Shown here: piece by piece, positions 6,659 to 14,054 of the stretch
How the letters are laid out: each line of letters begins with the position of its first letter
How positions within the stretch are numbered: the first letter of the stretch is position 1
Assembly (NCBI GenBank): GCA_035264365.1
Contig: DATFQI010000275.1
Coordinates: 1 to 38,970, forward strand
Reading direction: 5' to 3'
DNA from: DATFQI01 sp035264365
GTDB lineage: Bacteria; Actinomycetota; Thermoleophilia; Solirubrobacterales; Solirubrobacteraceae
Length of the DNA stretch: 38,970 nucleotides
Program-made: the position numbers and the translations under genes
Notes under the pieces: model-generated
Databases searched by the model: none
Told to the model about the DNA's origin: nothing
Seen by the model: the letters and a program-made list of their open reading frames with translations, nothing else

Positions 6659-7576
6659 CTACTCCTGTCGGAGCACGCAACGGAAGCCGATGTGCGTAGT
6701 GGACGTGTCCACCGACTCCCCTTGGCGCGCCGCCGGCCGGTAGCGCAGGCAGTAGCTCGGGGCGCACAGGTGCGAGCCTCCCTTGATCACCCGGCGCTCC
6801 AGCCCGTCGTCTGCGGCGGGGCCGCAGCAGGCGGCCGCCGTCTCGGCGGCGCCGAACGGGTCGCACGTCCACTCCCAGACGTTGCCGGTCATGTCGAGCA
6901 GCCCGTAGCCGTTGGGCGGGAACGCGCCGGCCGGCGACGTTCCCTCGTAGCCATCGGCGAGCAGGTTCTGCCACGGGAACTCGCCCTGCCAGGTGTTGGC
7001 CATCGGGCGCCCGCCCGGGAACGGGTCGTCGCCCCACGCGAAGGTGGCGCCCTCGAGGCCGCCACGTGCCGCGTACTCCCACTCCGCTTCGGTGGGCAGC
7101 GCGCGGCCCGCCCATGTGGCGTACGCCTCGGCGTCCTCGTAGGCCACCTGCGTCACGGGATGCCCCGCGCGCGTGTACGTGTTGCTGTTGGGACCCTCCG
7201 GCCGGCTCCAGCACGCACCGGGCACGTACGCCCACCAGTTGCGGAAGTCGCGCAGGTCGACGGGCCCGCGCGCACGCTGGAACACCACCGAACCCGGCAC
7301 GAGCTGGGCGGGATCGGCCTCCGGGAAGTCCGCGGGGTCGGGCGTCCGCTCGGCCACGGTCACGTAGCCGGTCGCTTTCACGAAGCGACGGAACTGCGCG
7401 ACGCTCACCGGGCGCTCGTCCATCCAGAAGCCAGCCACCTCGGCGCGGCGGACCGGGCGCTCCTCCGGGTAGAAGTCATCGGAACCCATCAGGAAGGAAC
7501 CGGCCAGGATCCACTGCATCCCCTTGGTGCCGGCGTCCACGACCGGCCGCTCGGCCAGCCTGGTCCTCTCGGGCAT
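6659..7576 (-). CDS. Formylglycine-generating-enzyme-like protein (sulfatase-modifying factor)
   Basis: The protein has 305 residues and spans the whole SUMF1/FGE-sulfatase domain: MQWILAGSFLMGSDDFYPEERPV at the start, then DERPVSVAQFRRFV, LPTEAEWEYAARGG, GNVWEWTCDPFG, and GGSHLCAPSYCLRYRPAAR near the end. The two cysteines C271 and C276, spaced C-x4-C, match the active-site pair of genuine copper-dependent FGEs, which oxidise a sulfatase cysteine to formylglycine. Many FGE-fold proteins lack them, so an active oxidase is plausible here. No sulfatase gene is in the window. ATG 7576 has GAGGGAG just upstream. The gene lies inside the tRNA-His-bounded element and may be cargo. Confidence 0.88.
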   Translation of the reverse strand: MPERTRLAERPVVDAGTKGMQWILAGSFLMGSDDFYPEERPVRRAEVAGFWMDERPVSVAQFRRFVKATGYVTVAERTPDPADFPEADPAQLVPGSVVFQRARGPVDLRDFRNWWAYVPGACWSRPEGPNSNTYTRAGHPVTQVAYEDAEAYATWAGRALPTEAEWEYAARGGLEGATFAWGDDPFPGGRPMANTWQGEFPWQNLLADGYEGTSPAGAFPPNGYGLLDMTGNVWEWTCDPFGAAETAAACCGPAADDGLERRVIKGGSHLCAPSYCLRYRPAARQGESVDTSTTHIGFRCVLRQE

Positions 7577-7681
7577 CTCGCTCCCTCGCTCGTCGGCCCG
7601 AGCATCACAGCGGTCCGGCGACGCGGCAAGCGGGCGAGCATGTACCCGTGTCGTAGTGCGCGCCCGTGTGTCGATCCGGCG

Positions 7682-7904
7682 TCAGACAGCGCCGGTCGCG
7701 CGCGGTGTGGGCGCCATAACCGCTCCGACGATCCAGAGCAACGAGAAGATGATGCCGACGAGGAACAACGCGGTGTGACCCTTCCGTAGCGTCGCGATAC
7801 CCAGCGACACCAGTGCGAGGAAGTACACCGAGACGAGCAGGATCCAGAGGAACGTCGAAATGCGATTGGCCCCTTCGGTCGGTTCCGGCGTCCCAATGAA
7901 CGCC
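7682..7904 (-). pseudogene. 5'-truncated small membrane protein
   Basis: The minus strand is open and encodes two clear hydrophobic helices, FLWILLVSVYFLALVSLGIA and ALFLVGIIFSLLWIVGAVM, followed by a stop at 7682. There is no in-frame ATG, GTG or TTG before the helices. Upstream, the frame passes into the integrase sequence read in another phase. It therefore looks like the 3' end of a roughly 75-residue membrane protein gene joined by deletion to the integrase remnant. I do not recognise the family. Confidence 0.55.
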
Positions 7905-8213
7905 GCGTAGATGCGATTCGGCGGTCTCGACGTGCGACTTCGAGCTGCCCTTGGCCTCGAGGCGCGCGAGCAGCGCCTGGCCGGCCGTTGCCATCGTCCG
8001 ATCCGGGTCGCTGGTGACCTGGACGATCTGGATGAGCTCGCGGAGGCGCTTCTCGGCCTGCGTGTGGGTGAGGCCGTCGCGAGTGCCGGGCTTCCGGACC
8101 CGGCCGAGCTTGCGGTTGGTACGGCCGCCCTCGAGCGTGACCCAGCGGCCGTAGTAGCTGCCGTTCTTGATGTAGACGGTTCCTGCGCCGTTAGCGCGCT
8201 TCGTTCGAGCCAT
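7905..8213 (-). pseudogene. Integrase N-terminal remnant (tyrosine recombinase type)
   Basis: From ATG 8213, about 103 residues match the start of actinobacterial phage/ICE integrases: GAGTVYIKNGSYYGRWVTLEGG (the arm-binding domain), TQAEKRLRELI, and the beginning of the SAM-like core-binding domain at SSKSHVETAESHLR. The match then stops abruptly. The frame stays open to 7605, but what follows is arginine-rich shadow sequence, and a membrane ORF occupies a different frame. The catalytic domain (R-H-R-Y) is missing, so it cannot recombine DNA. It starts about 130 nt from the tRNA-His 3' end, the usual place for a tRNA-targeting integrase gene. Confidence 0.75.
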
Positions 8214-8312
8214 GCCCTTGCTAGGCAGCGTCTCGCACGATTGGCCCCGATGGAACCGGGAATCGTCCCCGCGTGGTACCCCGTGGGTCCCGAGGCGGCA
8301 TGACGCTCAACG

Positions 8313-8339
8313 AAAAAGGGCCTGCTTTGCAGGCCCTTT
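8313..8339 (-). terminator. Rho-independent terminator of tRNA-His
   Basis: A perfect 11-bp stem (8315-8325 with 8329-8339) and a 3-nt loop are followed on the minus strand by five T residues. It begins 6 nt beyond the tRNA 3' end. This is the clearest intrinsic terminator in the window. Confidence 0.92.
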
Positions 8340-8344
8340 CGAGG

Positions 8345-8418
8345 GGTGAGCGACGGGACTCGAACCCGCGGCCGCCGGGACCACAACCCGGAGCTCTACC
8401 AACTGAGCTACGCCCACC
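8345..8418 (-). tRNA. tRNA-His (anticodon GTG)
   Basis: The minus strand folds into a full cloverleaf. The acceptor stem is GTGGGCG paired with CGCTCAC; the D arm contains AGCTCAGTTGGTAGAGCT; the anticodon arm is CCGGG-TTGTGGT-CCCGG with anticodon GTG; the T arm contains GGTTCGAGTCC. The extra 5' base G-1 faces discriminator C73, the identity signature of bacterial tRNA-His. CCA is not encoded. The 3' half is duplicated at 6565-6607. Confidence 0.96.
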
Positions 8419-8451
8419 AGGCGGCACCGAGCATAGCGCCGTCGGAGGGCG

Positions 8452-8901
8452 CTAGGCCGGTCGTAGCGTGAAGCGCAGGCGCCCGCTGCGGCAGGTGTCC
8501 ACGTAGTGGCCGCGGCGCGTCACGAGGACCTTCGCGCGGAAGGTCCCGCGCCAGCGCTCGCCGCGGGCGTCGGCGAACCGGGTCCCGCGGATCGAGACCG
8601 TGAAGCGCAGGCGGTAGCCGCCGTCGTCGCGGCTGCGGTACACGCCCTCGTCGAAGAACGCGTCCGGCGAGGACTGGTCGTGCGGGCGCGTGAAGGCCGT
8701 CTTGTCGCGGACCCGGCCGCCGGTGCGGCAGCGGCCGCGCCAGTTCACGCGCGCGTTGCGCAGCAGCCCGTCGGAGCCGATCACGACCGACGCCGGGCGT
8801 CCCTGGCTGGTCTTGCCTCGGAACACCTTGGCCTCGGCGCCGGCCGCCGCGGCGACGAACATCAGCATCGAGAGCGCCGCCAACGCCATCAGCCGGACCA
8901 T
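8452..8901 (-). CDS. Secreted protein of unknown function
   Basis: The protein has 149 residues. The N-terminus MVRLMALAALSMLMFVAAAAGAEA is a typical signal peptide with likely cleavage after AEA. The mature part is basic and predicted to be mostly beta strand (KVFRGKTSQGRPASVVIG, YRLRFTVSIRGTRF, WRGTFRAKVLVTRRG). It has two cysteines, in GRCRTGG and DTCRSG, that could form one disulfide. I do not recognise a named domain, but small proteins of this style occur in Solirubrobacter-type genomes. The start is ATG 8901. The longer reading to 9759 is a shadow of the gene on the other strand. It is divergent from the xanthine dehydrogenase operon, with 63 nt between starts. Confidence 0.7.
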   Translation of the reverse strand: MVRLMALAALSMLMFVAAAAGAEAKVFRGKTSQGRPASVVIGSDGLLRNARVNWRGRCRTGGRVRDKTAFTRPHDQSSPDAFFDEGVYRSRDDGGYRLRFTVSIRGTRFADARGERWRGTFRAKVLVTRRGHYVDTCRSGRLRFTLRPA

Positions 8902-8952
8902 GGTCCGCTGATCGCCGGTTCTCAGCAAACTCAAACCGGACGCCGGAATCCG

Positions 8953-8958
8953 TAGGCT
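8953..8958 (+). promoter_or_regulatory. Candidate -10 box of the xdh operon (leaderless start)
   Basis: TAGGCT fits the actinobacterial TANNNT -10 and lies exactly 6 nt before ATG 8965, which has no ribosome binding site. The transcript would begin at the start codon. The -35 is not clear. Confidence 0.4.
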
Positions 8959-8964
8959 TGCGCC

Positions 8965-9813
8965 ATGGAGTTCTTGCAGCCTGAGGACTGGGAGGAGGCG
9001 CTGGAGGCTCGCGCTGCGCACCCGGGCGCGCTGCCCCTGTGGGGCGGCACCGACGTGATGGTCGACCTCAACTTCGGCCGCGAGCGCCCCGAGGCGATCC
9101 TCGATCTCACGCGCGTGCGCGCGCTCGCGGAATGGCAAGAGGACGACGGTCTCCTGAGGGTCGGCGCCGGCGTCAGCTACACGCGCGCGATCGACGAGCT
9201 CGGCGGCGCCCTGCCCGGCCTGGCGGCCGCGTCGCGGACCGTCGGCTCGCCCCAGATCCGCAACCGCGGCACGATCGGAGGCAACCTCGGCTCGTCCTCC
9301 CCGGCGGGCGACGCGCTCCCTCCGCTGTACGCCTCGAACGCAGAGATCGAGCTCGAGAGCAGCGCCCGCGGCACCCGGCGCGTCCCGATCGGCGAGTTCA
9401 TCACCGGCCCGAAGCGCAACGTGCTCGAGCCCGACGAGCTGATCGCCGCGTTCCACATCGCACCTGCCGCCGGCCCCCAGCAGTTCTCGAAGGTCGGGAC
9501 GCGCAACGCGATGGTGATCGCGGTCTGCTCGTTCGCGCTCGCGCTCGACCCGGACGAACGCCGCGTCGGCACGTGCATCGGCTCGTCCGGCCCGACGCCG
9601 ATCGTCGCGACGGATGCGGAGGCGTTCGCGCAGCAAGCGCTGGACTGGGACGGCGGCGCACCGCCGCAGGACAGCGACCTCGCCCGGTTCGGCGAGCTCG
9701 TCGCGCAGGCCGCCTCTCCGATCGACGACGTCCGCGGCAGCGCCGCCTACCGCCGCCACGCGCTCGGCGTGCTCGCCCGCCGCACGCTGGCCTGGGCCTG
9801 GAGCGAGCTGTGA
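8965..9813 (+). CDS. xdhB: Xanthine dehydrogenase FAD-binding subunit
   Basis: The protein has 282 residues and is the medium (CoxM-type) subunit of a molybdenum hydroxylase. Visible features are LWGGTDVMVDLNFG (about 26-38) and the FAD-binding RNRGTIGGNLGSSSPAGD (about 99-116), followed by the CO-dehydrogenase flavoprotein C-terminal domain. FAD accepts electrons from the 2Fe-2S subunit and passes them to NAD+ or O2. As first gene of the operon 8965-15805 it sets the context: adenine deaminase and a purine-type aminohydrolase follow, which points to xanthine or hypoxanthine as substrate rather than CO or nicotinate. The stop overlaps the GTG of the next gene. The specific symbol rests on neighbourhood. 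Confidence 0.88.
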   Translation: MEFLQPEDWEEALEARAAHPGALPLWGGTDVMVDLNFGRERPEAILDLTRVRALAEWQEDDGLLRVGAGVSYTRAIDELGGALPGLAAASRTVGSPQIRNRGTIGGNLGSSSPAGDALPPLYASNAEIELESSARGTRRVPIGEFITGPKRNVLEPDELIAAFHIAPAAGPQQFSKVGTRNAMVIAVCSFALALDPDERRVGTCIGSSGPTPIVATDAEAFAQQALDWDGGAPPQDSDLARFGELVAQAASPIDDVRGSAAYRRHALGVLARRTLAWAWSEL

Positions 9814-10265
9814 GGCTCAACACCATCGTCAACGGCGAGCCGCGCGAGGTCGACGGCCTGTGGGAGGGAGAGAGCCTGCTGCACGTGCTGCGCGAGCGGC
9901 TCGGCCTGCCCGGCGCCAAGAACGCCTGCGAGCAGGGCGAGTGCGGGTCCTGCAGCGTCTACCTCGACGGCACGCTCGTCTGCTCCTGCCTCGTGCTCGC
10001 CGGCCAGGCCGAGGGGCGCGAGATCGTCACCGTCGAGGGTCTCGCGGGCGAGGGCGAGCTCTCCAAGGTCCAGGAGGCCTTCCTCGCCGCGGGCGCCGTC
10101 CAGTGCGGCTTCTGCACGCCCGGGCTGATCGTCGCCACCGACGACCTGCTCAGGCGCAATCCGGAGCCGACCGACGCGGAGATCCGCGAGGCGCTGGCGG
10201 GCAACCTGTGCCGCTGCACGGGCTACGAGAAGATCCTCGACGCGGTCCGGGCGGCGGCTCGATGA
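9810..10265 (+). CDS. xdhC: Xanthine dehydrogenase 2Fe-2S subunit
   Basis: The protein has 151 residues. Both iron-sulfur motifs are intact: the plant-ferredoxin-type cluster with C40, C45, C48 and C60 (CEQGECGSC region), and the helical cluster with C99, C102, C134 and C136 (CGFCTPG and NLCRCTGY). It carries electrons from the molybdenum centre to FAD. GTG 9810 overlaps the upstream stop (GTGA), indicating translational coupling, and its own stop overlaps the ATG of the aminohydrolase at 10262. The length is normal for the small subunit. Confidence 0.93.
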   Translation: MRLNTIVNGEPREVDGLWEGESLLHVLRERLGLPGAKNACEQGECGSCSVYLDGTLVCSCLVLAGQAEGREIVTVEGLAGEGELSKVQEAFLAAGAVQCGFCTPGLIVATDDLLRRNPEPTDAEIREALAGNLCRCTGYEKILDAVRAAAR

Positions 10266-11629
10266 CCCGCCTGGTCATCGAGGGCTGCGCGATCGCCACC
10301 GTCGACGGCGAGCGCACCGAGCACGGCGAGGGGCACATCGTCGTCCGCCACGGCTTCATCGACGAGGTCGGCGCCGGGCCGGCGCCCGCCGGCGACGGCG
10401 AGGAGGTCCGGATCGACGGTCGCGGCATGCTCGCCACGCCGGGCCTCGTCAACTGCCATCACCACCTCTACCAGTGGGCGACGCGCGGCTTCGCGCACGA
10501 GAACACGCTGTTCGAGTGGCTGCAGACGCTCTACCCAGTGTGGGCGCACGTCGACGAGGCGGTCGAGCAGGCGGCCGCGCGCGCCGGGCTGGTCGCGCTC
10601 GCCCGCTCGGGCTGCACGACGGTCTCCGACCACCACTACCTGTTCCCCCACGACGGCGGCGACCTGCTCGGGGTCGAGATCGAGGCCGCGCGCGAGGTCG
10701 GGCTGCGCTTCCACCCGTGCCGCGGCTCGATGGACCTCGGCCGCAGCTCAGGCGGTCTGCCGCCCGACGAGGTCGTCGAGGACCGCGACGCGATCCTCGC
10801 CGCCTGCGAGGCCGCGATCGACCGCCACCATGACACCTCGCCCGACGCGATGGTGCGGATCGCGCTCGCCCCCTGCTCCCCGTTCAGCGTCACGCGGGAG
10901 CTGATGCGCGACGCGGCCGAGCTGGCCCGCGCGCGCGGCGTGCGCCTGCACACGCACATGGCCGAGACCGAGGACGAGGAGCGTTTCTGCCTCGAGCTGT
11001 TCGGCTGCCGGCCGGTGGAGTACCTGGAGCGGCTCGGCTGGCTCGGCGGCGACGTCTGGCTCGCGCACTGCGTGCACCTGAACGAGTGGGAGGTGCGGCG
11101 CTTCGGCGAGACCGGCACGGGCGTCGCCCACTGCCCGAGCTCCAACGCGCGGCTCGGCGCGGGGATCGCGCCCGTTCCGGCCCTGATCGGCAACGGCGCG
11201 CCGGTCGGGCTCGGCGTCGACGGCGCCGCCTCCAACGAGGCCGGCGAGCTCGGCGGCGAGCTGCGCCAGGCGCTGTTCTTCGCGCGGCTCGCTCACGGCC
11301 CGCGGGGCATGTCGGTCCGCGAGGCGCTCGAGCTCGGCACGATCCACGGCGCGCGCTGCCTCGGCCGCGAGACCGAGATCGGCTCGCTGGAGCCGGGCAA
11401 GCTGGCCGACATCGCGCTCTGGCGCCTCGACGGCGTCGACCACGCCGGGATCGAGGACCCGGTCGCCGCGCTCGTGCTCGGCCCACGCCCGCTCGTGGAC
11501 ACGCTGCTGGTCGGCGGCCGCGTCGTCGTCGCCGGCGGCGAGATGAAGACATTCGACGAGGGGATCGCGGCACGTGACCTGCTCGCCCAGTCGCGGCGGC
11601 TCGCCAGCCGCGCGGGGGTGGCCGCATGA
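10262..11629 (+). CDS. 8-oxoguanine deaminase-like amidohydrolase
   Basis: The protein has 455 residues and belongs to the amidohydrolase superfamily, AtzB/TrzN/8-oxoguanine deaminase branch. The metal ligands are visible: HxH at 66-68 in VNCHHHLYQW, then LHTHMAETEDE, LAHCVHLNEWE and LGVDGAASNE. Enzymes of this branch deaminate 8-oxoguanine to urate; others act on guanine-like or triazine substrates. Its position inside the xanthine dehydrogenase operon, with ATGA overlaps on both sides, supports a purine base as substrate. If it takes 8-oxoguanine, it would feed urate directly, bypassing xanthine dehydrogenase. If it takes guanine, it supplies xanthine. The sequence alone does not decide. 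Confidence 0.85.
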   Translation: MTRLVIEGCAIATVDGERTEHGEGHIVVRHGFIDEVGAGPAPAGDGEEVRIDGRGMLATPGLVNCHHHLYQWATRGFAHENTLFEWLQTLYPVWAHVDEAVEQAAARAGLVALARSGCTTVSDHHYLFPHDGGDLLGVEIEAAREVGLRFHPCRGSMDLGRSSGGLPPDEVVEDRDAILAACEAAIDRHHDTSPDAMVRIALAPCSPFSVTRELMRDAAELARARGVRLHTHMAETEDEERFCLELFGCRPVEYLERLGWLGGDVWLAHCVHLNEWEVRRFGETGTGVAHCPSSNARLGAGIAPVPALIGNGAPVGLGVDGAASNEAGELGGELRQALFFARLAHGPRGMSVREALELGTIHGARCLGRETEIGSLEPGKLADIALWRLDGVDHAGIEDPVAALVLGPRPLVDTLLVGGRVVVAGGEMKTFDEGIAARDLLAQSRRLASRAGVAA

Positions 11630-13806
11630 GCACCATCACCGAGATCCGCAACGGGATCGGCCAGAGTGTCCGGCGCCCGGACGGCATCCCGAAGGTCAAG
11701 GGCCGCTTCGCCTACGCCTCCGACGCGTGGGCCGACCGCATGCTGTGGGGCTCCACCCTGCGCTCTCCGCACCCGCGCGCGAAGATCCGCTCGATCGAGA
11801 TCGGGGCCGCCCTGCGCGTGCCCGGCGTGCACGCCGTGCTCACGCACGAGGACGTGCCCGGCCGCAAGACCTACGGGCTCGAGATCCACGACCAGCCCGT
11901 GCTCGCGTGGGAGGACGTCCGCTACCAGGGCGAGGCGATCGCGCTCGTCGCGGCCGACCACCCCGAGACCGCGCGCGCGGCGGCGAAGAAGATCGAGGTC
12001 GACTTCGAGGTGCTCGAGCCGCTCACCGACTCCGAGCGCGCGCTGGATCCCGACAGCCCGCCGCTGCACCCGGGTGGCAACCTGCTCCGCCACGTCCCGA
12101 TCCGTCACGGCGACCCGGACGCCGAGGGCGAGGTCGTCGTGACCGGCGAGTACGAGGTCGGCATGCAGGACCAGGCCTTCCTCGGGCCAGAGTCGGGCCT
12201 CGCCGTGCCGGCCGAGGACGGCGGCGTGGACCTGTTCATCGCGACCCAGTGGCTGCACGTGGACCGCGACCAGCTCGCCGCCTCGCTCGACCTCCCGCCG
12301 GAGAAGGTGCGGCTCGTGCTCGGCGGCGTCGGCGGCGCGTTCGGCGGCCGCGAGGACCTCTCGATGCAGGTCCATGCGTGCCTGCTCGCGCTCCATTGCG
12401 ATCGCCCGGTGAAGATGATGTACGGGCGCGAGGAGAGCTTCTTCGGCCACATCCACCGCCACCCCGCGCGGATGCGCTACGAGCACCACGCGACGCGTGA
12501 CGGCAAGCTGGTCGCGGTGCGCGCGCGGGTGCTGCTCGACGGCGGCGCGTACGCGTCCTCGTCGACCGCCGTGTGCTCGAACGCCGCCTGCTTCGCCGTC
12601 GGCCCGTACGAGGTGCCGAACGCCCGCATCGACGCCTACGTCGTCTACACGGACAACCCGCCGTGCGGCGCGATGCGCGGGTTCGGCGCCGTCCAGACGT
12701 GCTTCGCCCACGAGGCGCAGATGGACAAGCTCGCCGCCGCACTGGGGATGGACCCGGTCGAGCTGCGCCGCCGCAATGCGATGAGCACCGGCACGAGGCT
12801 GCCGACCGGCCAGCCCGTGCAGTGCCCCGCCCCCGTCGAGGAGCTGCTGTCGCGTGTGGTGGCGATGCCGGAGCCGGACGGAGCCGGCGGCGTCCCGGGC
12901 GGGATCGCGAACGTCACCCGCGGCGAGGGCGTCGTGCGCGGCGTCGGCTACGCGGTGGGCTACAAGAACGTCTCCTACTCCGAGGGCTTCGACGACTACG
13001 CGACCGCCCGCGTGCGGATCTCGCTGGCCGGCGGGGAGCCGCTCGTCGAGGTGCACACGGCGGCCGCCGAGGTCGGCCAGGGCCTCGTGACCGTGCAGGA
13101 GCAGATCGCGCGCACGGAGCTCGGCGTCGAGCGGGTCGTGGTCCTGCCGGCCGACACGAACGTCGGCACGGCGGGCTCGTCGTCGGCCTCGCGCCAGACG
13201 ATGATGACCGGCGGCGCGGTGAAGCTCGCCTGCGAGGCGGTGCGCGAGGAGCTCTCGTCGCTGCCCGGCGACACGCTCGCCGACAAGCTCGCCGGCGGAC
13301 CGGTCGAGGCCACGCGCGAGCACCACCATCGCGAGACCTTCCCGCTCGACGAGAACGGCCAGGGCGACGCGCACGTCACGTTCGCGTTCGCCGCCCACCG
13401 CGCGGTCGTGGACGTCGACACCGAGCTCGGGCTCGTGCGCGTGGTCGAGATCGCCACGGCGCAGGACGTCGGCAAAGCGATCAACCCGCAGGCCGTCGAG
13501 GGCCAGATCGAGGGCGGGATCGCGCAGGGGCTCGGGCTTGCGCTGATGGAGGAGATCCAGGTCGTCGACGGCGAGGTCCGCAACGCCTCCTTCACCGACT
13601 ACCTGATCCCGACCGTGCTCGACATGCCGCCCGTCAAGCTCGACGTGCTCGAGCTCGGCGACCCCGAGGCGCCCTACGGCCTGCGCGGCGTCGGCGAGCC
13701 GCCGACGATCTCCTCGACCCCCGCGATCGTCAGCGCGCTGCGCAACGCGACCGGCGCCGCCCTGACGCGCGTGCCCGTGCGGCCCGACGACATCGTGGGG
13801 CTCTGA
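11626..13806 (+). CDS. xdhA: Xanthine dehydrogenase molybdopterin-binding subunit
   Basis: The protein has 726 residues. The N-terminal aldehyde-oxidase/xanthine-dehydrogenase hammerhead domain starts near VRRPDGIPKVKGRFAYASDA. The molybdenum-cofactor-binding domain follows, with GGVGGAFGGRED, DNPPCGAMRGFGAVQ and EVGQGLVTVQEQIA. Near the end is GLRGVGEPP, whose Glu is the conserved catalytic base. It hydroxylates the purine ring using water as the oxygen source. The length and motif order are those of full large subunits, with no internal damage. It is coupled by ATGA to genes on both sides. No XdhC/CoxI-type cofactor insertion factor is seen in the window. Confidence 0.93.
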   Translation: MSTITEIRNGIGQSVRRPDGIPKVKGRFAYASDAWADRMLWGSTLRSPHPRAKIRSIEIGAALRVPGVHAVLTHEDVPGRKTYGLEIHDQPVLAWEDVRYQGEAIALVAADHPETARAAAKKIEVDFEVLEPLTDSERALDPDSPPLHPGGNLLRHVPIRHGDPDAEGEVVVTGEYEVGMQDQAFLGPESGLAVPAEDGGVDLFIATQWLHVDRDQLAASLDLPPEKVRLVLGGVGGAFGGREDLSMQVHACLLALHCDRPVKMMYGREESFFGHIHRHPARMRYEHHATRDGKLVAVRARVLLDGGAYASSSTAVCSNAACFAVGPYEVPNARIDAYVVYTDNPPCGAMRGFGAVQTCFAHEAQMDKLAAALGMDPVELRRRNAMSTGTRLPTGQPVQCPAPVEELLSRVVAMPEPDGAGGVPGGIANVTRGEGVVRGVGYAVGYKNVSYSEGFDDYATARVRISLAGGEPLVEVHTAAAEVGQGLVTVQEQIARTELGVERVVVLPADTNVGTAGSSSASRQTMMTGGAVKLACEAVREELSSLPGDTLADKLAGGPVEATREHHHRETFPLDENGQGDAHVTFAFAAHRAVVDVDTELGLVRVVEIATAQDVGKAINPQAVEGQIEGGIAQGLGLALMEEIQVVDGEVRNASFTDYLIPTVLDMPPVKLDVLELGDPEAPYGLRGVGEPPTISSTPAIVSALRNATGAALTRVPVRPDDIVGL

Positions 13807-14054
13807 TGCCGGTCGGCCCCGCGGAGCTGACCGCGCGCGTGACGATCCCCGGGCCGGACGAGGCGATCGCGGCGGCCCGCGAGGCCGCCGCGCCGTCCAG
13901 GCTCGCACGCGAGAGCGGCCCCGGCGAGCTGGCGATCGAGGGGCCGCACGACGCCGTCCTGCTGGCGTTCGGCAGTGCGCTGTCCGCCGCGCTCGGCGCC
14001 GGCGCGCGCGAGGTCGACGTGCGCTTCGAGGCGCCCAAGGAGTCGCGCGGGTGA
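13806..14054 (+). CDS. 82-residue protein of unknown function in the xdh-ade operon
   Basis: It is a short acidic, alanine-rich protein: VTIPGPDEAIAAAREAAAPSRLAR, then GELAIEGPHDAVLLAFGSALSAALGAGAREVDVRFE. The likely fold is two helices and two or three strands. It has no cysteine, signal peptide or membrane segment, and I do not recognise a family. The evidence that it is real is translational coupling: its ATG overlaps the large-subunit stop, and its stop overlaps the GTG of adenine deaminase. It could be a small assembly or regulatory partner of xanthine dehydrogenase or adenine deaminase, but that is a guess. Confidence 0.68.
   Translation: MPVGPAELTARVTIPGPDEAIAAAREAAAPSRLARESGPGELAIEGPHDAVLLAFGSALSAALGAGAREVDVRFEAPKESRG

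Larger units (their letters stand above)
6565..8389 (-). mobile_element. Decayed tRNA-His-integrated element
   Basis: The ends are the partial tRNA-His copy (6565-6607) and the intact gene's 3' half (8346-8389), in direct orientation. Next to the intact tRNA is the N-terminus of a tyrosine-recombinase-type integrase, the standard arrangement for such elements. The integrase is broken and the cargo is down to about 1.7 kb: a truncated small membrane ORF and an intact FGE-like gene. The remains look like a larger genomic island collapsed by internal deletion. Whether the FGE-like gene arrived with the element or was already there is not certain. Confidence 0.65.

Noticed and set aside
8452..9759. 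435-residue minus-strand reading frame
   Set aside because: Only its last 149 residues look like a protein with a signal peptide; the rest is a shadow of xdhB.
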